From positions 6,042,264 through 6,106,263 of the forward strand of contig JAQFVV010012434.1 of the NCBI GenBank assembly GCA_028023455.1: a stretch of 64,000 nt of DNA, given 5' to 3'. The DNA comes from Epiperipatus broadwayi. Taxonomy: Eukaryota; Onychophora; Udeonychophora; Euonychophora; Peripatidae. The notes under the pieces are model-generated. The model was not told the DNA's origin. It searched no databases and saw only the letters and a list, made by a program, of their open reading frames with translations. The translations under genes were made by a program, and so were the position numbers. Shown piece after piece: positions 23,780-34,539 of the stretch; position 1 is the first letter of the stretch; the number at the start of each line of letters is the position of its first letter.

Positions 23780-24865
23780 TTCAGTTTTAATAATGCTAGA
23801 GCAAAAAGTTTTACAGAAACTAGAAAACTAAGAAAAACAATAAGGCTAAGACAAATAGTGATTACTATTTAAAAAATAAGGAAGAAAGAAATTTCAACAT
23901 CTGAAATAATTATTACTTTTTTGTTTGTTCATAATTTCTAATTTATCATTAATTATTAAGTTTAAATTACATCTTCATTGATAATTTCTTTGTATTCTTC
24001 ACAAAATTATCTTTCAAACCATATATAATACTTTTTACCTGAGATAATCCATAGCTTCAGAATCTCCAAAATTAGTCACATAAGAATTGTTCATTTTTAT
24101 CTTGTACCCCAAAAGTTAACAAATCTCAAGTCAAGGTATCTATAAGAAAAAGATTCATCCTAATAAATCATTTCCAGAAGTTGGATATGCATTTGTCATC
24201 ATAAACAATTTGCTTATTGTCTATCTAAAACTAGAAATTGTAGACTACCATCTGTATCAATGATAAAATGAGTTTCATCTCTTCATTTTATATAATTTTT
24301 GTGTACACCAGTGATGTTTATATTGCTTATGCATACCAGTGATGCTATATTGTTATATTTATTGTCCCATAGAGATATAATTTATTTGTATATAACTCGC
24401 TAGCTATAGACTTGAAAATAATGATGCAAGATATGGCAAAACTACAGACTCCATAGCATGAGTAATGAGGCATATGCAAGAATCAGAATTTGATTCTTTG
24501 CCTGCATATAATTCCATGTGGTATATACGTAACCATTTTGACTATCTCCACATGATTTGAAATCTCTATTGGTTTTAAGTGTTTATATTTTTACATGGTA
24601 CTATGCCCAGTAAATTTTGTGATTGCTTTCTCAACTGCAACCTTTCTGTACATCTAATAATCAGTCTTAAAATTTATATTGCACTATATAATTTTTATAT
24701 ATAAAAATTACTTGTTATACAAACACAGACCTGCAAATGCAAACATTATTAAACCTTTTGAGAATTATTATGTCTATAAAATAAGGTTGCCTCAAACTTG
24801 GATCAGAGCCCCAAAATTACATTGTACATAAAGCACTTTTGTTATATTTGAATACAAATTTATAT
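23780..24865. other. AT-rich spacer, no gene recognised
   Basis: Nothing coding or repeated that I can support. Confidence 0.45.
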
Positions 24866-24867
24866 TA

Positions 24868-25729
24868 CACCTGGGTCTCTTTTTACGCGGACTTATTTAA
24901 CACGATTTTGAAGTTACGCGATTCATGTATCACCGGAAGTCGATTTCCGATAATGCGCTATTACTTTAAATAATAAATTTCGCACATTTACGTTATATTG
25001 AAAGTAATAGCACATTATTGGAATTCTACTTTCATCTTAGTAATTTCAATATTTTCAGTGCTTTATAATAGTAAGATTTTATGCAATAATGAAATTAAAA
25101 TCATGATTTCCATATTTTATGTATACACACATTAAATTTTACAAGATTATAATGTAAATTTGTTCAAACATTGTGTGTGTTAATTTTGCATTTTAAATCA
25201 CATTCTGTTTTTGCTTTTTAAAAAAGACGTAATCAATTATTATTTTCTTATTAATGACACTAATCTTTAACGTGCTCTTAAATTCCAACGAGAGCTAAAT
25301 GGTTGTATGTCTGGATATCGCGAGCTTCATAAACAATTAATAAAATCGTCTCAAAGATTAATTACTAATTACGTTGTCACCAGAAAATCATAATAATTAA
25401 AACGTGTATAAAAAAATGTAAATTACTGTACTGAAAATTATGCATAAAAATATATTACTTTGAATAAAATTAAATATTATAGTTAAAAAAAGTTTGTCTT
25501 GTATCAATTTTTTTCAAATTTGAAATTTTTTATTAGTCATATTTTATTTTCTTATTTTTTTTTTGCGCGAATTTTAAACTAAATTTACGTTGATACTTTG
25601 CTTTTATGCGAATTTTGAAAAATCATAGACCGCATCTCCCCTTTTTCAATGTAAGTTACGTCTATTTTTGTACGATTTAATTTGCGCGTGTTTTCTGAGG
25701 AACCTATCACGTAAAACGAGACCCAGGTG
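24868..25729 (+). mobile_element. Complete pogo/Tigger-like MITE, 862 bp
   Basis: The inverted termini read CACCTGGGTCTC(T/G)TTTTACG from each end (24868.. and ..25729) and are bounded by TA on both sides (24866-24867, 25730-25731). The TA target and the terminus resemble Tigger/pogo elements (CAGGCATACCTCGTTTTATT in Tigger1), an inference from similarity. Several 'acgcg/gcgcg' motifs lie near both ends, rare elsewhere in this AT-rich window. No transposase is encoded. The window's first 530 bases are a second, inverted, more diverged copy. Confidence 0.75.
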
Positions 25730-25739
25730 TACTGTATAA

Positions 25740-26990
25740 TAAAGAGCATAAATGATTTAATATTATATAATTTATATATTACACAGACACCAATACAAAT
25801 GCAAAGACATTAATAAATTATACCATTTATCATATAATTAAAAAAAAAATTAAAAAGACTATCCAGATAATTAAAAAATAAAAATTTAATACTTATGACC
25901 TGATATTCTGATTACATTTCGAAGGCCTTGAAATGCAAATTATCACTGCATTTTTAATCCATTTTACTAACATTTTTGGTCTATTAAACATTATGCCTTT
26001 GTTTTCTCTGTGCAAACTAGTAAATTCAGCAGAAAAGAAAAAAAATTAAATGAACCTATTACTAAAAATATTAATAAAAAACTCAAATTTTATCCGATTT
26101 CTACTCAAGATTTGCCATTTCAAAGAGATTTTCAAGCAGCAACGAATGCTGGAATTTCTGTTAACCTCATGCTTATAGTTTTCACGCAAATTTAAACAGA
26201 AAACAAAATTTCAACAAATTAGCTGCCACTAGTGGCATTCGCGCTACAATTATTCAATCTGTTAATATTCGCACATTTTAAAATAAAAAAATAGTTGCAG
26301 AAATATCTAAATCAGTAAGTTTAGTAGACAATAGATGTTTTTATTTTGTTTTTTTAATTTGATAATTCAATTTAATTCTAATCTTCATTTTTTTCTAGAA
26401 AATAGCTATCTATTAAAAATGATAATTATTAACTTAATTAAAAAATATTTACTGCACTTATTTTTAATTAAGAAAAATAAAATGGAAAACTTAAATTGTT
26501 TAATTTATGGAATGCAAAGATATTAAGTGAAAGAAGAAAAAAAATCATCTATCCAATAGCTAAAAAACTGCCATGTACATTACAACAGGAAAGTGAAAGA
26601 AAAAAGTTAAGTTTATACAATTTTATTTATTTGATTATAAGTTTAATTATCATTATTTCAACATATTTGATTCATGACTTCCTTTCAGATTTGGAAATTT
26701 TATGAATTTGAACATATTTATACTTGTAATTATAAAAGTAAAAACAAAATGCTTACAAAGTATTCCTGTTTAAAAAAAAAAAAATTACATTTAAATAATA
26801 ATAATTGAATAAAATTAAACATAAATTATTAGGGTAATTCAAATGGAATTTCTTAGCAACATTATTTAAAAAAAGGTAATATAATTTTTTATTAATGAAA
26901 ATTGCTTTATAAAGTTTTAAAAGGAAATTAATTATTAAATGCTTTGCGTTTCTGTCACGATGTGTCCAAATTTTTGAATTTTTAACAATG
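25740..26990. other. AT-rich spacer, no gene recognised
   Basis: Short open frames at 26010-26705 are lysine/asparagine/leucine-rich as expected of random AT-rich DNA. No family is seen. Confidence 0.45.
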
Positions 26991-27000
26991 AAAAAAAAAA

Positions 27001-27085
27001 TCAGGTCTCATTTAGAATTGAACCAATAACCTTACACTTCCCAAGAAAACTTCTTAACTGAGCCAATGATAATATTACATTTATA
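27001..27085 (-). repeat. tRNA-derived SINE-like unit
   Basis: On the minus strand, an A-box-like TGGCTCAGTTAAGAAG (27050-27065) lies 25 bp upstream of a B-box-like GGTTCAATTCT (27014-27024). The 3' side (AATGAGACC) is followed on that strand by TTTTTTTTTT, a possible Pol III terminator. The cloverleaf stems do not pair well enough for a functional tRNA, so this is a SINE head or tRNA pseudogene. Confidence 0.5.
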
Positions 27086-27216
27086 GATTATAATTTTGTT
27101 AATATTGAATTAATTAAAAATAAATGTTTCATATTAAAATCTGAACTGTTTTGAAATAATTAATATTTCATAAATATTTTGTGAAAAACAAATGTATAAT
27201 AAAAGGTTAGAGAATT

Positions 27217-28543
27217 ATTGTATTACTTTGAATATAAGCTGCAGTATGATTTTAAGCCCCAAAAATTGGGAAAAAATTAATCCCCAAATTTAAACTGCAT
27301 ATATGAACTTAAATATGAAACTAATATATATACAATAAATTCACCTAATTTATTGCGAGTCTTCTTCAGATATACACTACATCTTCACTTACAGAACTTG
27401 AATTCTCATCTTCACTCTTCCATCAGGTACATTATCTTGAGGTCATTTAAATTGCAACCGAACATTACAATTTTTTTGTCAATTTGGTTTCGTGTAAAAG
27501 TACATTTTTATATTAAAATCTGAGTCATTCTAAAATAATTTATACTTTTATAAATATTTTCTGACAATTTAAAATGTGTAAAAAAAGTTTCTAAAATAAT
27601 GGTTTTCACTTTGAAATCCAAAATGAAAACATCGGAACATTGGCAAAATAGTGTTGAATGATTCTAAAACATTTGTTTTCACTTTAAAAATCAAAAGAAA
27701 CTCAAAACTGTCAAAATTGTAGAAAACAACAAACAACCAATCATCACCTTGGAAGGCAGGCTCTTGTCTCATTGTTATATTGATTTGTTAGTTATAAGTT
27801 ATTCTAAGGGTGATTTGGTAATGTTTTCTTGATTAAATAATGATAACATCAACAAAGCAATATTAAATTTTCTAAAACATGTTTTCACTTTAAAAATCAA
27901 AACAAAAATATAGGAATTTTCAACATTGGAAAAATAACAAAAGATTATAATACATTCTTTTTCACTTTAAAAATCAAAATGTTAACATCGAAATTGTCAA
28001 AATCTGCAAAATAACATGAAAAAATTCTAAAACATTTGTTTTTATTTTAAAAATCGAAATGAAAACATTGGAATTGGCAAAATGTTAAAAGATTCTAAAA
28101 TATTCGTTTTCACTTTAAAAATCAAGAGAAGTTGTCAGAACTCAAAATTTTGGCAAGGTTTTATGAAGAGGACAAGAATCAACCAATTAGTGACTTGGAA
28201 TGCAAGCTCTTATCTGTTAGCTATATTGATTTGTTAGTTGTAAAAATATTCTAAAGATTATTCAGTAAACGTTTAATAAAATATTAGTAAAATTGGCAAA
28301 ATACCATTAAAAGTAGTGGTTTGAGAGAGAGTTAAAGCCGTTTATAAAATTAATCAAAAAAATATTGGTTAAAAAAGATTTAACATGCTATACTTCAAGG
28401 AAAGGATTGTAATACCATTTGTATAAAGCAAAGATCCACAAAAGTATGTTAAAATTTTTCACTTCTTAATTTAAGCCACACCCTTCTTTTAGGGGTCCAA
28501 GATTTAGAAAAAAAAGTGCGGCTTATATTCAAAGTAATACAGT
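27217..28543. mobile_element. 1.33-kb TIR element carrying tandem repeats
   Basis: The left end TTGTATTACTTTGAATATAAG (from 27218) is inverted at the right end (CTTATATTCAAAGTAATACAG, ending 28542). The match continues to 'c(c/t)gca', giving a ~27-bp terminal repeat. The interior has an array of diverged ~75-bp units and a ~435-bp duplication: the segment ending in 'atattgatttgttagtt' at 27777-27793 recurs at 28223-28239. No transposase is seen. Terminal sequences of this style (..ATATAAGCCGCAC..) occur in pogo/mariner-like elements, but I found no convincing TA duplication, so the superfamily is open. Confidence 0.65.
27569..28135. repeat. Degenerate ~75-bp tandem array
   Basis: The core 'ttctaaaacatttgttttcactttaaaaatcaaaa', with variations, occurs near 27588, 27660, 27871, 27945, 28023 and 28093. 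Steps are about 70-80 bp, with one gap of roughly three units. The open frame at 27569-27772 (minus) is the array read through. Confidence 0.7.
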
Positions 28544-28702
28544 TTATGGATTTTTTTTTCAAAATTGTAAACAAATACAGCTGTCAAATTTATTGGCAGC
28601 AGGTGCTCTCTTGTAGAAAGAATAAAAAATAAAAAAAGACTAATGAAGAAAGTTATTTTATTGAAATTGCAATTATATGTTTTATTTATATCTAAAGCAA
28701 AA

Positions 28703-28935
28703 AATAATATAAAAAGACTTTTTAAATAATGCTTTTATGTAAATAACCCACTAAAAAGTGGAAAAATAAAGTAATAATCCATATTGTCAAAGCATTTGAG
28801 AAGTCTTTTTGATTTTTATAATTTATTTGAGCCTTGTGCTTTTATGATATGGATTATTATTTTGTTATTTTTCTACTTTTTCATTGACTATTTACATAAA
28901 AGCATTATTTAAATAGAGTTTTTTTTTAATATTAT
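28703..28935. mobile_element. Foldback element FB-3
   Basis: The left arm holds AATAATGCTTTTATGTAAATA (28725-28745) and 'aataatccata'. The right arm holds their reverse complements 'tatttacataaaagcattatt' and 'tatggattatt'. The arms are ~100 bp each and nearly complete apart from a ~30-bp loop. No coding sequence. Confidence 0.75.
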
Positions 28936-28939
28936 GTTT

Positions 28940-29870
28940 TTTTTATGCATATATTTATTTATGAATTGAATTGAATATATGGCAAAAAGTCAATAATAAA
29001 TGTTTTTTTTATATGATTTTTCATATATTGTTCTAAAGATGACTGAATAATAGATGATTTATTATTATAGTTTTCTGATGTCATTTTAAAGGCAAAAGTT
29101 TAGCATAAAATAATGTTTAATAAATAAACTTATGATTTTTTTAATAATTCTATTTTTTTATAAATCTGTCTGTCTATATTTGCTGCATCATGATGATCTG
29201 ACATGAAAGTGATGGGATATTTTAAAATTTGTTATAATTGCTTTTATGTTATCATTTCTTTTGAGAATAAACATTCAGGGTAAATTACAAACGTTTTGCT
29301 TTTACATTTTGTATTGTATCGCTAAGCAAGGTACATGATAAAATTGTTATTTACAATTATTAAAAAATAAAATTTTTTTGTAAACAACGCAAAAGTTTTA
29401 AGAATTGATCAATAAATAATAAAATCAATAATTTGTCTGTAAATAACTGAATTAAAATATCTTATTTGAAAAAAAAAAAAAGGAAAGCAATCTATAAAAG
29501 TTTAAAGAGTAATGGGAAGGATGAGAAAATTTAACTCATAAAAGTTAAAGTTATGACAGTTAAGGAATGAATCTTTCACCTAAAATTAAAAATATATCTT
29601 TTCATTTAATTTAAAGAATCTCTTCCCATTCATTTTAAAATAAATAAGATTATTTATAACGAATTGATTTTAAAAATAAATAAGTATAGTAAAATGTGTG
29701 CGTGTTGATAAAATAAATATGTGCATGGTAAAAATATTAAAAGTAAATGAAAGTGTATGGGTTAAAAAAATGTCTCAAAAAATATTGCAAATATTCAGAA
29801 GCTACCTAAAAACAGAATTAGCAATGGCTAATAATTAAAAACAGGATTAATTAATCAAAATCTTATCAAA
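28940..29870. other. AT-rich spacer, no gene recognised
   Basis: No feature beyond homopolymers. Confidence 0.45.
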
Positions 29871-29879
29871 GCGTAATCA

Positions 29880-30305
29880 AAAGCAGTGGACGAATTTACA
29901 ACAATGGATATAGCTGGCGGGTATAGAAACCATTTAAAAAATGACAATAGGTCACGCATAAATAGTCAATTTTTCATCATTCAATCAGTTCTTACAATCA
30001 GTCTTCAGACAATCTTATCATGTATCCAGAGTCAGTGTTTTTTTATAACAATTCAGTGTTAGCAGCCGTCGGAAGCATACGGCCAGCCTCCAGCTTCAGT
30101 CCGATGGAACATCAGCAACTTGCCCGATAGAAATAATGCCTGCCTAATAACTTGAAGCTGCCAGAGATATCTAACTCTTGAATAATAGTGTCACAAAATA
30201 GCAATCATAGGAACCTGCACAGAAACCTCAAATCCAACCGGTTGGTAAAAACTCATGTGAAGCAGCAAACAGCAAGAATTCAACATCCAGAATCCTGTAG
30301 GTAAT
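29880..30305. other. Composition-shifted block, possible non-coding exon or LTR piece
   Basis: This block is richer in G and C than its surroundings and has few long A/T runs. It contains stretches such as AGCAGCCGTCGGAAGCATAC (30061-30080) and AATCCAACCGGTTGGT. All plus-strand frames hold stops, so it is not a coding exon of any length. It ends in CTGTAG|GTAATAAA (about 30296-30310), a plausible splice donor. It might be an untranslated first exon, an LTR or a retroposed RNA. I cannot decide. Confidence 0.25.
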
Positions 30306-30689
30306 AAAAAGCATTTTTTATTCCATTTCTGATATTAATGTAGCCATTGCAATAATTTGAAGCCTCCAGAGTCAGTAAAACCAATGAACTCTATAACATG
30401 CATAAAATGAACTACTGATGTGCATGTTTTAAATGTTTTGTGTTTATTTAATACTCTTTGTTATTATATTGTGTGATTTATTAAAAGTGTGTGTAGTTAT
30501 AAAAAATTGTTTAATTTAATTAAGATTTTATAATAGTAGTTTTCAAATTATAATAGTAAACATTTCAAATAAACATTTAAAATAAATTATTTTTAAACTT
30601 AATATTTTGTTGGTCAATTCTTTTACCACTAATTAAAGCAGTAATGTATTTTGTTATTCTTTTGATTGATCTAGTTGAGATTTCTTAAG

Positions 30690-30930
30690 CGCTGAATTAG
30701 TTTACCATCATTCGGGGCATGTTAGCTCTCGTAGCTAACTTGCGCCTGGAGTTTACTCCAAAATAAAAAAGTGCTTTGAAATGATAGGTGTTGAATTCTG
30801 CAGCTGAGATCTATGTCTTTCAAACGTAGTCACAGTTATATGTATTTTATATATAGTTTCTGGCTTGGACATGGGTATCCTCTGGGTATTATGCTTCTCT
30901 GCCTAAGGGGCTGGTGGGGAGCAATATTTA
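30690..30930. other. Second composition-shifted block with two adjacent hairpins
   Basis: GTTAGCTCTCGTAGCTAAC (30721-30739) folds as a 7-bp stem with a 5-base loop. TGGAGTTTACTCCA follows within 10 bases. The rest of the block (to 'ggggctggtggggagc', about 30907-30922) is moderately GC-rich. No coding frame or known RNA family recognised. Confidence 0.3.
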
Positions 30931-30939
30931 AATTGCATT

Positions 30940-31350
30940 GGTGTAAATTAAATTTATAAATAATTGTATCTTTTTTTTTGTATAAAAGTCTTATAATTTT
31001 GCTTTCACAAGTTTAGATTTTATTAAAGAAAGTTAAAAGTTAATGCTAATATTATTGCCCAAGCGATCTACAACGTCACTTGCATAGAGCTGAAAATCAA
31101 CAATGAATAATTGACTATTTTTTATAGTGATTTAACTTTATCATAAAAGATAATGTTGTAGAAATTATACTTTTTGAACACATTTTTGCTAAATTGTTAG
31201 GACTAATGTACAAGTGACTGGGTATATTTTTTCTGTTCTTATTTTTTTTGAAAATAACCTTTTAGCGTATGTTGTGCCCATTTGAGAATCACTATATATT
31301 AAGATATTCCTAAAGATGTGATTATTTATTAAGCACATAGGAAGTATGTA
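30940..31350. other. AT-rich spacer
   Basis: Nothing supported. Confidence 0.45.
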
Positions 31351-31355
31351 AATAT

Positions 31356-31696
31356 TTTTAGAGAAAGGTTTTACCTGTTATCGTATGTGCCTTGAACGTA
31401 TATAATAGTCAAACGATGTCTTTGACCATAGAGGGACCTCTCAAACATTACACAGGATAGCAACTTTATAAAGGTAAGAACAGTCATCTTATATTTAACC
31501 TAAATTCCCACTTCTATAGGTCAAATCAAGATGCTTCAGATTGGCTATATAAGTGGGAATTTAGGTTAAAGATAAGACAGCCATTCTGATTTTATAAAGT
31601 TAGTATCTTGTCGAGGTTTGAGAGGTCCCTCTATAATAAAAAAAAAATGATGTTTGACTATTATAAATGATAAAGATTAAAGCCTTTCTCTAAAAG
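31356..31696. mobile_element. Foldback element FB-4, near-complete palindrome
   Basis: Arms of ~155 bp face each other. TTTTTAGAGAAAGG at the left end pairs with CCTTTCTCTAAAA at the right. TAGAGGGACCTCTCAAAC (31430-31447) pairs with GTTTGAGAGGTCCCTCTA (31617-31634). TTTAACCTAAATTCCCACTT pairs with AAGTGGGAATTTAGGTTAAA. The loop is only ~25 bp. There are few mismatches for its length, so it is relatively young or maintained. No coding sequence. Confidence 0.85.
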
Positions 31697-31699
31697 CAT

Positions 31700-32640
31700 A
31701 GTGCAAATTGTTTTTTTTTTGTATATATTTTTGCAACAAATGATGAGACTGATTTATATGTTTAATGAATAGCATTATTCTACTTTTATTTTAAAAATTT
31801 CATAAGTAAATGAAAATAAGTGTTTAATATATAAAACATAATGTACATATACATTCATTAAATATTAATTTTTTGAATACAATAATGTTATTATTATATT
31901 CAATAATTATATGTAATAAAATAATGAAAAAATATTGATGAATGATTAATTTTCTGATTATTAAAATATTATATTAAAATAAAAAGTTTTGTATAGAAAA
32001 TTTGCTGTAAATTTATACTATATCAAATGGATATTATGTTATTTAATATTCAAATTTAACATTTGTTTATGTTTTTGGCAATATAACGTATAAGTGCTTT
32101 AAAAATGAGAGGTATATAATAAATGGATAATAGATGTAACGTTGAATTAAGACCAGAGAGGCAAGAATTCCAGATTAGTACTATTGCATTTGTGTGTGTG
32201 TGTTTTTTGTCTATCACAAAGAGTAATGCAGTATTTAGTATTCTGTATCCTGAATTTCTTAACTTAATGATTTCTTATAATAACATAAATTTTTGATTAA
32301 AAAATACTTGATGAAAACAAGAGCACATACAATCTCATAATTTATACTTAGAACACTGATTTTCATAATAATTTAAACCTTATAGAAATGTTGAATTCCT
32401 TTCTAATTAAAGGTTTTGAGTTTATGCATAGCAGTCACTAATTCTTTAAAAGTTATGAACCCATATTATTCATTTATTTGGAGTATATAACTATGAGAGT
32501 GTATAGATTAGAGGGATTTTTTAACATGCCCAATTTTAAGCTTAAATATGTTTATTTATATCATATTATGGTATAATTTTAAAACAAAAAATTTAAATTT
32601 TTTTTCATTATATTGATTTTACAATAATACTTATATGTCA
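31700..32640. other. AT-rich spacer
   Basis: Nothing supported apart from a short (GT)n run near 32192-32204. Confidence 0.45.
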
Positions 32641-33140
32641 AAAGCATACCAAATGTTCTTTTATTATTTAAAAAAAAAAGGATCTTTGTTGTTATTATAA
32701 ATTTAATAATTTTAAAATTGCTGAAAATCTACTGCTATCTTTATAAAAATTTCATCAGCTATCTCACATTATTTCATCATCCAACCACTTTTAGCAACTA
32801 GAAATGTTAGTAAATTTGATTGCTTTTTAAGATGACAAAGAAAACCAATGGCATTTGTGAGCTTTGATATTAATTCAGGATGTTATTAACATCAGAATAC
32901 ATTTAGCCCTAAGTAATCTTCACAAGGTAGAATCTCAAAGTATTTATTTTAATATGATAATATGTTGAACTATTTCCACTGTCTATCATTAAATGTTGAA
33001 TGTATAGAAAATTTTAAACTCTTCAAATACAAACAACTTGTTAGTAATAACACACAAATGGACAACACAGGTTAGTAATTACAACTTTTCGAATAGTACT
33101 ATTCATTACTCTTCTTCAGATGTTACTGTCCTGACCAGTG

Positions 33141-33223
33141 GCAATATTAGCATAGGAGTTGAACTTACATCTTTAGATTCCTGGATATTGAATTCCAAAG
33201 CAACACTCTAACCAACTGAGGCC
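33141..33223 (-). repeat. tRNA-like unit 1
   Basis: The minus strand carries A box TCAGTTGGTTAGAG (33206-33219) and B box GTTCAACTCC (33155-33164), both close to eukaryotic Pol III consensus and ~41 bp apart. The length is ~80 nt. Flanking stem pairing is poor, so it is a tRNA-derived promoter rather than a working tRNA. Confidence 0.55.
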
Positions 33224-33250
33224 TGACCAGCGACAATATTAGCACAGGAG

Positions 33251-33337
33251 TTTAGTTCAGTTGGCTAGAGTGTTGCCTTAGAATTCAATGTCCAGGAATT
33301 TAAAGAAGTAAGACTGACTTCTATGCTAATATTGTCA
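33251..33337 (+). repeat. tRNA-like unit 2
   Basis: A box TTCAGTTGGCTAGAG (33256-33270). The B-box region near 33308-33322 is degraded. Otherwise it is the inverted counterpart of unit 1. Confidence 0.5.
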
Positions 33338-33412
33338 TTTAGTACAGTTGGTTAGAACATTGCATTAGAATTCATCCAGGAATCTAAAGGCAATTCCTAT
33401 GCAAATATTGTC
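33337..33412 (+). repeat. tRNA-like unit 3, truncated
   Basis: A-box-like TACAGTTGGTTAGAAC (33343-33358). It is shortened by an internal deletion before the B box. Confidence 0.45.
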
Positions 33413-34338
33413 ACAGTCAGGCCAGCAACATCCGAAGAAGAGTTGAGAATAACACTACTCGAAACATATAATTACTAATCTGTGTTGTCTATTTGTGTGT
33501 TATTACTAACAAGTTGTTGATATTTGAAAAGTTTAAATAAAGTTAAACTTTTCTATACATCTAACATTTAATGATAGATGATGGAAATAGTCCAATATAT
33601 TATCACATCTAATATACCATCATCACACACCTCCAGGAAAATATTTCTTTTAATACTCTTATGAATTTTCAAATCATTAATTAAACAGCAACATTTTTAA
33701 TATGTAATAATTTCGGGAGCCAATGAAAATCTGATGGAGTCTTTACTAAATTTAATCTATCTTGTATTATGTTATCCAACTATGTTTAGTGAATGAAAAT
33801 AACACTAAGATTGATTACTTTTTAAGTTTTTATAGAGATCACAAATATTATCCATATTTGCAAGCTTTTATATTAATTGTGAAGATATTATTAGGATCTG
33901 AGTCTATTTAGTCTTAAATACTTTTCACAAGGTAGAATCTCAGAGTAATTATTTTAATAATCTTGTAAAATTCCAAATTATACGTGTGTAGCAGAATAAT
34001 TAAGCAGTAACATTTTCAAAATAGACAAAATTACAATTTAATTACTTATTATATATTTATGTTAAATTTGAATTTCACAAAGGTATTGACGGTTGCAAAT
34101 GTTATTATCCTTATTTGCGATCTTTATAAGAATTCAAAAAGCAGTTGAATTTGATATTTTATTCTGCTAAAAGTAAAAGTGGATATATGATGTTATTCAA
34201 AACAGTTGATCAAATTTAATGAAACTATCAGAGATTTTCATTGAATCTTAAAACTATTACATGTTAAAAATGTTACTATTATATTATTCTATTATATATA
34301 TATATATTGAATTAAAGATTTCCATGAATTTTTATTAT

Positions 34339-34533
34339 TATAATAAAGAATAAAAATGAGGATATAATATCCATGTAAATAAAAATTAACCTTTAATCTT
34401 TGATGTTACCAAGAAATTATCAATTACTACTAATTGACAATCCCTGAGGCCAAAACAGTTTTTTCATTAAACCTATAGTAGCTCTTTGAGTATTTACATG
34501 GATATTACCTCCTCATTTTTATTCTTTATTATA
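34339..34533. mobile_element. Foldback element FB-6
   Basis: TATAATAAAGAATAAAAATG and the following 'aggatataatatccatgtaaat' (34339-34380) pair with 'atttacatggatattacctcctcatttttattctttattata' (34492-34533). The loop is ~100 bp and unrelated. (TA)n runs lie outside both arms. No coding sequence. Confidence 0.75.
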
Positions 34534-34539
34534 CATATA

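Larger units (their letters stand above)
32955..33605. mobile_element. Foldback element FB-5 containing tRNA-derived units
   Basis: Outer arms pair over ~170 bp: TGATAATATGTTGAACTATT (from 32955) against the right end at 33604, and 'aacaacttgttagtaataacacacaaat' (33028-33055) against its complement (33490-33520). Inside are three tRNA-like units, one on the minus strand and two on the plus strand. Direct repeats of 'ctgaccag(t/c)g(g/a)caatattagca' lie at 33131 and 33224. No protein is encoded. This looks like SINE-like material carried inside, or having built, a palindromic element. Confidence 0.75.
32640..34150. repeat. Diverged tandem duplication flanking the tRNA-like foldback
   Basis: A ~300-bp unit at about 32650-32955 recurs at about 33705-33965. 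Shared blocks include 'gattgctttttaag/gattactttttaag' (32819, 33811) and CTTCACAAGGTAGAATCTCA-like sequence (32919, 33927), in the same order. A third weak partial copy starts near 34070 ('ttatccttatttgc'). The foldback element 32955-33605 lies between the first two. Confidence 0.6.

Noticed and set aside
27001-27085. Functional tRNA gene
   Set aside because: Boxes A and B are recognisable but the acceptor and anticodon stems do not pair, so SINE or pseudogene is more likely.
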